Origin: Rhynchopus euleeides
Lineage: Eukaryota > Euglenozoa > Diplonemea > Diplonemida > Diplonemidae
DNA: 64,000 nt
Reading direction: 5' to 3'
NCBI GenBank assembly: GCA_963210315.1
Contig: OY723254.1
Span: forward strand, 1,580,379-1,644,378
In this document: one piece after another, positions 8,768 through 19,607 of the stretch
Layout: every line of letters starts with the position of its first letter
Position numbering within the stretch: position 1 is the stretch's first letter
The notes under the pieces: generated by a model
What the model saw: only the letters and a program-made list of their open reading frames with translations
Told to the model about the DNA's origin: nothing
The model's database searches: none
Translations under genes and position numbers: made by a program

Positions 8768-11333
8768 GGGAAGGGGGAAGGTTGTGTGGGTCTGTGTGGG
8801 AGATCACCCACCGCCAGCCGCCCCCTCCACCCCCACTTCTTCCTCTTCGCGTGCGTGTGTGCTCTCTCTATCTCCCTCTCCTCATCCCCACCCGCCGAAC
8901 GAACAATGAATCCAACGAAAAACAAACAACCATTATAACTAAAGGACCCGGGTATACATCCCCCCAATGAGAGTGAAAAGGGGGGGGGGGTTGACTTTAT
9001 GTCTTTGGTTTTGCCTGCAGAACCGTATCACCTCCCCCCCGTCCCCCGCCCCGCCGCGCCGCGCCCCCCCCCCCATCAAGAGTGCGAAGGATCTGGACGC
9101 ATGGCGGAGGCAAAAAGGAGGTTGCAAACATTCGACCACTTACGCACGGTTATTCAGGGAGGTGTGTTGGTCGTTTCGGTGGAGGAGGAGGGGGCGTTGG
9201 GTTGCAGCTGCAGAGCAAAGCCTCGCCTGCATCCAGCCAAAAATGGGAAAAAAACAAAGGAAAGGCGTTCGTTCGCCCCTGGTGTCAAAAAAAATGGTCG
9301 TTGATGCCAAAGCAAGAAGAAATATTTGACGTCGGAGCTCTCTGAAATCTAGGCTGCAGTGTTCGTCGATCCAGGGGCGTGTTGTCAACCCACACTGTGC
9401 TGGCCTGATGGAGGTGGAGGTGCATAGCTGCTCCACGTGTGACCGTCACACGCTGCCTTTGCTCTCTCACTGCACTGCCAGCAACGAAAGGAGCGCCAAC
9501 GGGGCAGAACGGGTAGTACACACGCAGCCTCACTCGCTCTTACAGTGAGTGCCTGACATTGTCGGCACCAGCAAACAAAATACAACTGATGGTGATGTGC
9601 TGTGCCTGAAGTCGGCACGCGCAGTTCTGGATTTCTGGCTTTTTTTTCACCAAACGAGCCTTCATGCCAATGGAAGAGGCGGTGTATGCGGAGTTTGTGT
9701 GTATTGAGGTTCCATGTTTTTGACGCGAATTTTTGTAGTGGTGACGAACACGCCGGGCACCTGCCTTTGAGGTCGTCTCTTCTGCTCATATACACACACA
9801 CTCCCACCAAAGGCCTGTTCGGCGTATGTCTGATTTCCCCCACCACCCCCACCACCCCCCCAGCAGATTGCATGCGTGCGTGGTTTGAGTGACATATATC
9901 ATATCCCCCACCTCTAACCCAGATCCCCCACCCCGTCCTTATCTCTCCACCCCCAACAAATTCTGTTCTTTTAAAATCTGGTTTTTCTGTGTTCAAACCC
10001 CTGCCCACCCACCACCTCCAGCCCCACCCCGTCCCCCCCCCCCCCCCCGGTCAAACCCCCCCCCGGTCAAGAAATTGAAGAAAAGAGCAATGCGGAACGA
10101 AATAATTTCACCCCCACCCCCACCCCCTCAGGCTTGGGGGTCAAAAGCGTACCCCCCAGTTGCAACACAACTGGGAAAGGTTATTTTGGCTGCTTTATGG
10201 AACCCGAGTGGGATCGTTGCATGTATCTCCTGAAGAACACGTCGAGGCAGTAGGGGAGGCGGTGTTCGCTGTGGTGGCGACGAGGGCATTTTGATGCATT
10301 TCCTCCTATTTATAGGGGGAAAGCGTCAAACTTTTGTCGGAAAAAAATAACTGCCGCAGCAGTGCGCCTTTTTCTAATGCGATACGCAATGCAGGTGGCA
10401 TGGCATGGCACCTCTCCATGCCACGCGCAGCCTTCTCACCCACACCCACCCATCCATCCCCCAAGCCCTTTCTCGCTACGAACGTGTTGATTTACAAACG
10501 TGTCTTCTGGCGACCATACAGTTGTCGGTGTCCGTGCGGTGGTTTACCCATCGCCAGGCCACTGCCCTGTGTGTTGCCCTGTCGAACCCGGGAGAACAGA
10601 ATCCTTCTGCTTGCGGGAACCGCGCGGGTGGCAATGGCCAAAAAAAAGCGTTCAAATCGTTCATGAGTCAGAGCCGTGCCTCTCACGATGGTTGTCGGCA
10701 CCCGGGGGCCTAGGCTATGTACCGAACTGTGTGAGGCGTGACGCTTACAGGAGGAGGAGGGGAAGGGGGTCGGATAAACGTGATTAAGTGTAAGCGTTGA
10801 ATCGACCACCCTCTCCTGCATGACTTTGTTCAGGTGGATTACAAGGCCCCTCTCCAATAAAGACGACCTTGTGCAGCGCAGCAATGGCGATCTCCCCATC
10901 AGCTTTTTCTTCCTCCCAGCGACGTCATCTGTTTTTCGAAGGCCCTCGACAGGCGATGATTGATTTGACCGTGCAAAAGGTTGAGGGGGGTGAGATAGAG
11001 AGGGTAGGGGGGGGGATCCGTCGGGCAGCACATCAAATGACACCAAACATCCCCCATCCCCCGCCCATCCTCTCCTCCTCCCCCCCCCCCCCAAAAAAAA
11101 AAACACAATGTCACAAGCAGCGGTTCGTGCTTCGGAGTCCAATAAGCTTCCACCGGAGGGGGGGTGGAGTTTGGCGAGCCGTTCCCGCTGTTTCCCCTCC
11201 CCCTCCCATCTTCTCCTATTTCACCCCCCCCCCCCCGCTCTCCTTCATCCCCCCGTTTTTTCTTTGTCAACCGGAGCCATTCTCCTTGAGGGGAATTCAT
11301 CGACAGGAAGCGGCGCCCGTGCCCCCCTCCTTT
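8768..11333. other. gene-poor region with homopolymer tracts
   Basis: No gene can be supported. There are G or C runs near 8980-8990, 9063-9073, 10035-10049 and 11079-11091. Many open frames exist, but their translations are Pro/Gly-rich products of the homopolymers. 10649-10662 carries one copy of the GTTCAAATCGTTCA motif seen again near 13036 and 13150. Confidence 0.5.
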
Positions 11334-12518
11334 AAACCCTGTGCCTGGAATTTTGTCCAAAAAATATCACGTTTTCGCACAAGGCATAAAATGGTCAAAA
11401 AACCCGAAAATCGGGTTTGTAGGGTATATGTCCCCTGTCTGAAAATGCAAAATATGGCCCCGCAGGTGCCCCCAGAGTGATTTAAAATTGGAAAATCGAC
11501 ATTTTCCACCTACGGGAAATCCCCCAAAATAGGGGGTCCCCAGTCACGAACCCCAAAAAAATGTCCCGCGCGCCTCTAAGGCACTCTGGATTTTTATTAT
11601 GTCATCCAGATGTCACATCTGGGTCCAGGAACACCGGTTTTTGGCCTCAGGAAGTCGAAAAATATGTGTGGAAATTTTTATTCCTGACCAGGATCCCCTA
11701 AAAGCCCGATTTCCCCTGTTTACACATGGGGGATTTCTTGCAACGCCCGCTCGTGTGCTGAGTGTGTTATCCGCGACGTGGATGCGGTCGCCCTCTTCCT
11801 CCCAGAAGCCACTGATCTTCCTCATCCAACTTCACCTCTGGATGTACGCGGCACGTGCTTGGGTTGTCCTGTCGCAGTGCAGCAGAAGGTCCCCTGTGCA
11901 CTGCTGCCCAAGCCATTTCGGCTGCACGGAATACGCCACGCAGAGTAACGTGGTATCGCGTGACCAGCTCGTGAGGCTTGTGCCCCGAATCGAATCGATA
12001 GGCTGCGAGCTGCATTGCCTCGGTCAGTTGATGTCCTTGTGTGTGCATTTTTGTGCACAACAGTCCCTTGGGTATCTGCAGCGCAGGTGCCTGCACTGGA
12101 CCAGGACTCCTGATTTGCCTCTGGCACTTGTGATCGGAACGGATGCGGCGACATGCCACGGTGCCCATGAATAGCCATGCCGGCACGAAAGTACGTTCAC
12201 GACGGTTGATTACCATTGCTGCACTCTGTCAGAACCAAGGGTCGCAGCTCACCTGAACGCCCACCAGGCCCCCCACAGTACGACAGGACGCGCGCAGGCA
12301 CCGGGCCCCCTCTCCTAAAAAAAAAGGGGGTGAAACCAAAGGGTCCCCCCTGGGGTTTTTTAACCCAAAATTTTCGAATTCGACATGTCCCCGGGATTTC
12401 CACTATGTCGCAGATTTCGACCATTGGGTCAAGAAAACCTAAAAATCTAGGGGGGAGGTGCTGAAGGATTGCACTGAAAATTTTATCTAACTCGGTCAAA
12501 ATTCCAGGCACAGGGTTT
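11334..12518. mobile_element. 1.19-kb element bounded by 22-bp inverted repeats (non-autonomous?)
   Basis: Positions 11334-11355 and 12497-12518 are perfect inverted repeats (core CCCTGTGCCTGGAATTTTG), and the first 2-3 inner bases also partly match. The outer parts of the interior are AT-rich and share related motifs in opposite orientation, such as GGGAAATCCC-like and CCCGATTT-like words, giving it a foldback character. The middle (about 11750-12230) is more GC-balanced. On the minus strand it has a 149-codon open frame (11767-12216) with some protein-like stretches but no recognised domain. Outer flanks are TTT/TTA next to AAACCCTG. A TTAA target would suggest a piggyBac-like element, but the duplication is not exact. 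Confidence 0.55.
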
Positions 12519-13509
12519 TAAAAAAATGGCTTGCCATCACACTCACTGCGCCAACAACGTGGCATCCCTTTTTTGCATCCATTTTTTGGCTGCGTTCAAC
12601 GCGCTCAGTCGTGGGTGGATGTGACGCCTCTCCACTCCCCGAGCGGCCACAGCTAGAAGAACACGTTGGGTCACAACTTGGGGTCAAGAAACAATTACAG
12701 GAGACGGGGGGGGGGGGGGAGGGAGGGTGCCGAATGGGACAGATCAAGCCTAGTTTGTGATGATGTTTTACGCTGTCGTGCTGTCTCTTATGTCCATCAT
12801 TGTGTGGTGCGCGCTCATAGCATGCCCCCCCAGAATCAATCACTCTCCATCCCTCCCTTCCTTCCCTGTCTCCCGTAGAAGGGAATTCGGGGGGTGTCCT
12901 TTCAGGGCCACCCTGCCCCTCTAACACTCCCTCCTTCAAGAATGGGCCAGAATAATCCGAGAGAGGAGGGAGAGAGAGAGAGAGAGATGGGGATCCCCTT
13001 TCATCGTGGGGCTGCTGACATCGCGGCCAATAAATCGTTCAAATCGTTCAAAGAACCCATCACGCCCAGTTCTTTTTTCGCGAAATACTACAGATTTTTT
13101 TTTGCTTTCCTCATTTTTCTTCCGTAATACATGGGACATGGTGCAATTTTTGAACGATTTGAACGATTTTTGGCCGTGCTCGTAGCATTCCCCGTTGAGG
13201 GGGTCGCTATTTCGTGTTCTCCTGGCCGCACGGAGGCATTGCCTTACGTCGCCTCTTCCTCTTTTCCTTTGGTGGTGTGTTGGTCTGGCACAGAGGGCGG
13301 GACCGTGCTGATATGCACAGTGACGACTCTCCCTTTTGTTTTGTGCCCGCCTCCACCGAGATTCGGCTGATGCCTCTCAGACTGGGGGCGGGCGGTCGCC
13401 GACGCTGACGCGCCTGGCGGCCTGTGGAAAGTGACGTGGGGCTGGGATGGGGGGGGGGGGTGCTGGGAGGTCGGGCCGAAGCCCTTGTTCTCTGATGATG
13501 TTATTTGGT
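12519..13509. other. gene-poor region
   Basis: No gene is supported. There is a G run at 12707-12719 and a (GA)n microsatellite at about 12967-12987. TAAATCGTTCAAATCGTTCAAA-like sequence at 13030-13051 has an inverted partner (TTTTTGAACGATTTGAACGA) at 13146-13165, so about 135 bp could fold back. Confidence 0.5.
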
Positions 13510-14460
13510 TCACGCGTTCAGGTAGTCCTTCTCGCCGTGCTCCTTTACCCCTGCCTCGGCCAGGTAGCGCAGCGCCTCCTTGCAGTTGTGCAACAGCAGG
13601 TTGTGCACGTTTGTGGCTGTGAGGTGGTGTCGGGCCGACGCTGTCGCGGGGCAGCCGAAGAAGAGGTGCTTCAGTGAGACCCCAGGCGGGGGGTGGCCCG
13701 GCGCATGCTTCAGGCAGGGTTGGCAAGGTGGTTGTGCCGTGCCCGGGATGTCGTGGTCGTAGACCAGGCGGTGGTGGTCGGCCCGGAGTCGGCGGATGGT
13801 GGTTTCCCCTAAGCGGGTGAGTCCCTCCATGCGGAGGTCGGGGCGTTGCAGTCGCGTCTCCCCGATTCCCGAACGGTACGCGTACACGCTGTCCGTGCGG
13901 GGCACCGTTGCGTCGTTGTAGATGTGTCGGCGGAGGACGACACGAGCCGACGCGAGGCTAACCGGTTCCATCTGCGGCCGGAAGGCACCGATTTGCGCCT
14001 GTTTGTCAGCGAGTTCGTTCCCTGCTACCCCAACGTGTGACGGGATGTAGCGGAGGTGGGTGGTGACATCGTGGGTTTGGGCGAGCTCGTTCAACCACCT
14101 CCAGATGTCCCATTCGGTGGATCCTCTCGCTCGCTGCGGGCCGCTCAGCAGCGCGTTCAGTGCGCTCTGCGAGTCTGTGAGGATGGCGATCGTTTCGCCT
14201 GGGGATACCAGGGTGCATAGGTGAGCGAGGGATTCTCTGATGGCCACCAGCTCCGCCTGGTAGCTGATGCAGCGGAGTCCTGCCGGCCAGGCGAGCTTTT
14301 TCCTGAGGCGGCCCTCCGGCATGCTGTACACCGCTGCTCCTGCGCCGCCCTGCTGTTGCCGCGATGTGGAGTTGGAGACTGACCCGTCGGTGTACACATG
14401 CCAGGCGCATGTCGGGAGGGCCTGGATGGTCTGCTCTGCCAGGTCCCGGAGGGTGTCTTT
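13510..14460 (-). pseudogene. C-terminal fragment of a LINE (non-LTR retrotransposon) ORF2: RNase H domain and Cys/His tail
   Basis: Read on the minus strand, the frame is open from 14577 down to the TGA at 13510-13512. Homology-like sequence begins near 14460 (KDTLRDLAEQTIQALPTC). It continues into an RNase H domain with all expected catalytic motifs: HVYTDGS (first Asp), YQAELVAI (Glu), LTDSQSALN (second Asp) and HVGVAGNELADKQA (His and third Asp). After the domain comes the usual LINE tail, a CQPC pair then HLFFGCP, typical of I/Jockey/R1-like elements. No reverse transcriptase or endonuclease sequence lies upstream, where a stop occurs at 14578-14580, so the copy is 5'-truncated. I see no poly(A) tail at the 3' end. 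The fragment has no internal stops, so the insertion may be fairly young. Confidence 0.8.
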
Positions 14461-17400
14461 CGGGGTGTGGCTCCTCTCCTTTTTTTTGGGATGGAGAAGA
14501 GGTCGCGGGGGAGGGGGGAAGGGTGAAATATATGCGTTGTTTTGTGCGCCAAAACCCAGAATAGAGGCTGTTGGAGGCTAAATGCCAGCCACCACTCTAT
14601 ATGGGGGGGCCACAGCCAGTGCACACAACAACCGGGTGGGAAGAAGGCAGACACCCCAATAGCCCACACAGCGGTGATGCACAGGCTCCATGACCCACCC
14701 CTCTCCACTGCCTGGTGGAGGTGGGGTGGGGGGTGGTGCCCACGTCGACCGCTCTTTCAGCCAGAACCCGCCTGCACCGGATGCACTTCCGAACACACTT
14801 GAGTTGCCGTGGCACGACCCACTCCCGATCCCTCCCCCCCCTTGCCCTCCTCGCACCCACCCCCGCCCTCCCTCCCCTGTTCCAGATCTGTTGCCAAACA
14901 TCATCGGCTCGTCCCGCCTTCGGGGGGAGGGATGTGGGGAGGAGATCCTCCGAGAAGCAGCGACGTCCGATTATTTTTGGTGTGACGGGGTGCCAAGCGC
15001 ACGGAGAGGGCAAACGCCCCCGCGGTATTGCCACGCCTATCGCTATTGGCCTCTGTACTCCCCCACCCCCCGCCCTACCCCACCCCACCCTCCCCGTCAA
15101 AAGAAGCACCCCTTTTTTTTGGGATGCATCCTGCCCAACCTTCCCCCTTTTTTTAGATTTGGCGGGGTATGTCGAAGGCAGCAGATGTGCCGGGTGAATT
15201 TGGTAGAATCATACGGCCTCAGAGGAGGGAGGGGGGGCGGGGGGGCTTCACTCTGTTGCGCAGATAATCCAGAAAGGATTTTTGGGTCGCATGTGAGATC
15301 TCCTTGTTTTTGGCTCAGCGCAGTGTATCAAAGAGAGGCAGCCTAGCTTCACACACAGTGCCTGGGAGTACATCAAGAAGGTCATCTTTCCCTTGGTGGC
15401 AAGTTGAAGCAATCGAGAAAAAAAAGCGGGAAAAGAAGGGGGCAATATCAAGCGCCAAAAAAACAAAAGACTCGTTCAATATGGTCGGGTATGATGGCGC
15501 AAAGCTTTTATAAAATAGGCTTTTTTTTTGGGGGGGGGGGGGGCTCGCCGAGCTTTTGCGGCGAACAATCTATCACATGGGTTTTGGCAAAAAAAAGATA
15601 AGGCTGTTGTTTTGTGCGCCAAAATTCGGGGGAACAAAAAGCGGGGGTTTGGTTTCTGCCGCAATATTCCCGCGGGAGAGGGTGGGAGGGGGGGGGGGGG
15701 GGCGTGTGTCTAAATTATTCGGCGGTGTCACTTTGCCATTACCCCTCCTCCTCTTTCTCCTTCCCCCTTCCTCCCTTCCTGACTCCTTGTCCCCACTCCC
15801 GTCTTCCCCTCTGCACTTTGTCTGCAGTTGCTGCGGCTTCCGGCCCACCCATCCCACCCTCCTTCCGTCTTCCGACCGATTTCGTGTGCGTTGTGAATTT
15901 GAGGGCTTCGGGTTTTCGTCAAGAAGACTGTGCACAAATCAAAAAACCCCCGACCCCCTCAACCCCCCCCCCCCCCACAAACTGAACCCCTGCAGTCAGT
16001 AGAAAGGGTGTGTCCTCTGCACTGCAATCTCTCGGGGCTCAAAACCCACGTGGGCACTGGTCTGGCTTTGTCGGGCAGAAGAGCCTGCCCGCTGATTATT
16101 TTTTGTGAATGGGGGGAAGGGTTTTGCTCAGAAGTGCAGAAAGGTTCGTCGCCTTACACAAAGGGGGGGGGGGGGGGACAAGCTGGCACAGTTTGTGACA
16201 CAGAGCGAAGGCCCTCCGAAAGGTGATTTTACGGGGGGGGGGGGGGGTGCAAGGCTAGCGCACAGCAGAGGTCTTTTTTATGTTGTACTACACACACACA
16301 CACAACCCAAAACACACGCGAATCTTCTATTTTTTTTTGCATTCGTGTCGGGCGCACACCCTCTGCTTCTGATGCGCTCTCCATTGCCAGACACATGCCA
16401 CACACGCGCGCATGGCAAACGCAGTCATGAGGCCGGCGTGGCCAGTGCTCTCGATTGGGGGGTACCCCGCGACCTCTGATTTCAAATACGCGCGGCTCAC
16501 GTGCAGGGCGTCCTCGAAGGGTCCCCCTCCTCCTCCCCCCCTCTCTCCCTATCTATCCGTTGTTCCCCCGTGTGGCAAAAGCTTGTTGGCTTTGCTACAG
16601 CGGGGAGGGGAGGAGGCTGGGCGGGTCTGTGTGTGCGTGTGGGTGTGGGGCGGGGGGGGAAGGGGGGCGCTCATGCAACAAAATTTTGCAAAAAAAACCA
16701 ATAATGTTACTAACTCAAACAAAATATAACAGAAGAAGAAGAACACAAGCAAGCAGCGGCGGATGGGTCTTGAATTCGGAATTTTCACACAACATCATGA
16801 ACGAGGTGTGCGCTGTTCCCGATCCGCCGCAACAACGTGAGCTTGGGAGGTGGGACGAGGGGGGGGGGGGGGAGAAGGAGGGAGGGAGATGAGGATTCTG
16901 CGTGTCTGCTGGGTGGGTCTCTTGGTGTTCTGCTGCCCCCCACCCCCTCCTCCTCCGCCTGTGTTGTTCGTGGTATATCAATTGAAGGCAAAAAAAATAT
17001 CTACGAAAGAATCCTGCATCAAAAGTAAACCGGCAACGCGAATGTGTATGCGGCAGAATTTTGGTGGCTCTGGCTGCACTGCGGCAAGATGTAACAAAGA
17101 AGACTGGGATGTTGTGTTTGTAGGGTGCAGAACGAGTCTCATGCCATGTCTGTGCCCTAACGCTCATGGTGTTGCGATTGTCGCCGCCAAAACAATTATG
17201 AATCATCAGATGGGTCGCGAACGATCAGAACAGCGCCCTTCAGGCATCAGTGTGAACGTCATAGTCTGGCCCGTTGGTCAGACATTGCGGACACTCGAAA
17301 AATGCTTGAATTTGTTCAAAATGAACAACCATCAGATGGGCCGTGAACAAATGATATGTAGAGGCTATTGCACACGCACAAAAAAAACACATCTCTCGGA

Positions 17401-17777
17401 GAGGCGTTCATTCTAAGCCAGTCCCGAGCTCTGTGAGTAGCCTTCGCTCTAAATGTGTGCAAAAGAGGGTCTTCTCCCCCAACCCCCCTCGCCTCCTTTG
17501 GGGATCACAATAATCCGTGCGGCCACCACATGCTGCAGTTTTAGATGGCAGAGCAAAGAAGAAAAAGGGCCCCATGTCAAGAGAAAATTGGGATTCGTCT
17601 GCGTGCTTTTATGTACAGTGACACACCATCCCCTTTGTTGACAGAGTGTACGATACCGCCCCTCCCTCCCAAAGAAAAAAATCATCCCAAGCCGTTTGTT
17701 TCCGTACCCTCCGGGTGGGAACAACACAACACAGGCCGGGTATATCACTGGATCTCAGACACAACCTGCATAGCGAA

Positions 17778-17828
17778 GTGAAGGGAGATCATCCCTGTGC
17801 TTCCTTCTACTTCTACTTCAATACCCCA
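17778..17828. repeat. dispersed ~52-bp repeat, copy B
   Basis: It starts GTGAAGGGAGATCA, followed by TGTGCTTCCTTC and ending TTCAATACCCC. It aligns along its length with copies A (7594) and C (18024). Confidence 0.65.
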
Positions 17829-18023
17829 CTCTCCCCGCCCCTGGGTCAGGTGTTCAACACAGGGCTTGTGGGGAGGGGAAGGAAAAGGGTTGTGGAGGAT
17901 GCGTGCACAACAGTTGAACGCTTGGTAAATTGCGATACTTCTATTCGATTACACTGAAGCTGCCCCCTCCCCTCCCCACCTGCAGCAAATGATCTTCGCC
18001 ACCCCACCCCCCTCCCTCGGATT

Positions 18024-18080
18024 GTGAAGGGAGATCAGTATTGTGCTTCCTTCGACTTCTATGATTCACTACCCCCCCCC
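18024..18080. repeat. dispersed ~52-bp repeat, copy C
   Basis: It starts GTGAAGGGAGATCA, followed by TTGTGCTTCCTTCGACTTC and ending TTCACTACCCC and a C run. It lies only about 200 bp from copy B and in the same orientation. Confidence 0.65.
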
Positions 18081-18253
18081 CCTCGGATTCAACTGAGTGG
18101 GTTTTGTGAGGTGGGTGGGTGGGTGGGTGGGTGGGTAGGCTTACTGACCACAGCAGGTCGGTGTACAAACGTACCGAGTTCTTTTTCATTCTGTGAACGT
18201 TTCCTCGCATCGATCGATACATACAAGTGGGGGGGGGGGGTTATCAAAAAACA

Positions 18254-18778
18254 CGCACGGTGGGATCTTGTAAATTTTACATGTATAACTACAAGTATAT
18301 ACATGTATTATACATGTATAATACTTGCATGTCAACTATTATACATGTATAATACATGTAAATGCCTGAAATATACATGTAAAATACATGTATATCAAGT
18401 AAAAATACAAGTATAATACTTGCATGTCAACTATTATACTTGTATTTTTACTTGATATACATGTATTTTACATGTATATTTCAGGCATTTACATGTATTT
18501 TACATGTATAATACTTGTCATGCAAGTATTATACATGTAAAATACTTGCATGACAAGTAAAATACTTGCATGCAAGTAAAATACATGTATTTTACTTGCA
18601 TGCAAGTATTTTACTTGTCATGCAAGTATTATACATGTATTTTACTTGTCATGCAAGTATTTTACATGTATAATACTTGCATGACAAGTATTATACATGT
18701 AAAATACATGTAAATGCCTGAAATATACATGTAAAATACATGTATATCAAGTAAAAATACAAGTACCGTAAACGGAAA
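18254..18778. repeat. left terminal inverted repeat, expanded to 525 bp
   Basis: The outer ~185 bp match the right end. Between them and the inner CCGTAAACGGAAA boundary lies about 330 bp of extra satellite built from ATACATGTA, TACTTGCATG and TACTTGTATT words. A segment beginning AATGCCTGAAATATACATG occurs three times: direct near 18360, inverted ending near 18490, and direct again near 18712. The arm is therefore itself a large palindrome, centred near 18427. This looks like foldback-type expansion within one end. Confidence 0.85.
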
Positions 18779-19180
18779 AAGGGAAACAACATAACCCCCC
18801 CCCCCCTTCCTCCCCTCCCTTCCTCCCCCCTCCCCTCCCCTCCCCTCCCCTATTGATGTCCCCCCCCCCCCTCCCCCAGCGCTTTGCCGCTCGTGTGAGT
18901 ACCGCCCTGACTGGGAGAAAGGGTAGGGCTGGTTGGGTTGGCGGAGTTGGGCGGATGGGCGAAACGGAAAAATCGACGAGGTCGCAGCGTCAGGGCGTTC
19001 TGGGCTGGCTGGTGGTGGTTGGGACAAGACCGACGAGATTAGAAGCGGCACTGGTAGACGGGTTTTGAGGCCCCCCGCCCCCAGGTTCCCCCTGCCCACC
19101 TGGACGGACCCAAGTGCCTCACACCGGATCTCTCCCCACCCGGTGGTCCACCTGACGGATACGCAAAAAAAAAAAAAAGG

Positions 19181-19245
19181 GTGGAACGTAAAAATGTTCC
19201 AAGTTCCCAAAAAAAGGCCAAACGTTCCATCTTTTTTACGGTCCA
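19181..19245. repeat. subterminal repeat, left copy (partner 22485-22547)
   Basis: This 65-bp stretch and 22485-22547 are direct repeats (GTGGAACGTAAAAATGTTCC, then CCAAGTTCC and GTTCCATCTTTTTTACG). Each copy is also an imperfect palindrome, with GTGGAMCGTAAAAA facing TTTTTTACGKTCC. Subterminal repeats of this kind are candidate transposase-binding sites. Confidence 0.7.
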
Positions 19246-19607
19246 CTATTTATTGGGACTGAATATGGAAAAGACAATGCGATTTTCGCCCGCGGGCTGG
19301 TGGGTTGCGGGGCGCGGACTGCGGCCACGCCGTAGACTCCCACACGTAGGCCTCCCGACCTCCCAGCTTTGGACCCTCCCTCCACCACCGCAACCAACGC
19401 CAGCAAGAGAAGCAAGGCATCCCTGCATGTGGAAAGGGCACGATCACCACCACTCACCTCGAGACTCACCCACCACCACACCTCGAGAAGACATTACATA
19501 CAAGTTATACAGACAGAGTATCTAAAGGGACATCAAGAGAGGGAGGGTGACGGGTTTGCGGGACATTTACAGGGGCATAAACAGAGAGAGGGGATGTGGC
19601 ACAGTGC

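Larger units (their letters stand above)
14461..18253. other. gene-poor, homopolymer-rich region
   Basis: No gene is supported over 3.8 kb. G runs of 12-17 lie near 15530, 15686, 16165, 16233, 16859 and 18229. (AC)n lies at about 16291-16303 and (GGGT)n at 18111-18138. TTTTGTGCGCCAAAA occurs at about 14539-14553 and 15609-15623. Two related ~35-bp stretches containing CATCAGATGGG lie near 17198 and 17320. The dispersed ~52-bp repeat copies are listed separately. Confidence 0.5.

Noticed and set aside
9385..10008. 207-codon minus-strand frame
   Set aside because: The translation is dominated by Gly runs from C-tracts and has no family features.
11767..12216. 149-codon minus-strand frame inside the 1.19-kb element
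   Set aside because: Parts look protein-like, but a plus-strand frame of similar length overlaps it and no domain is recognised. It is mentioned with the element rather than called as a gene.
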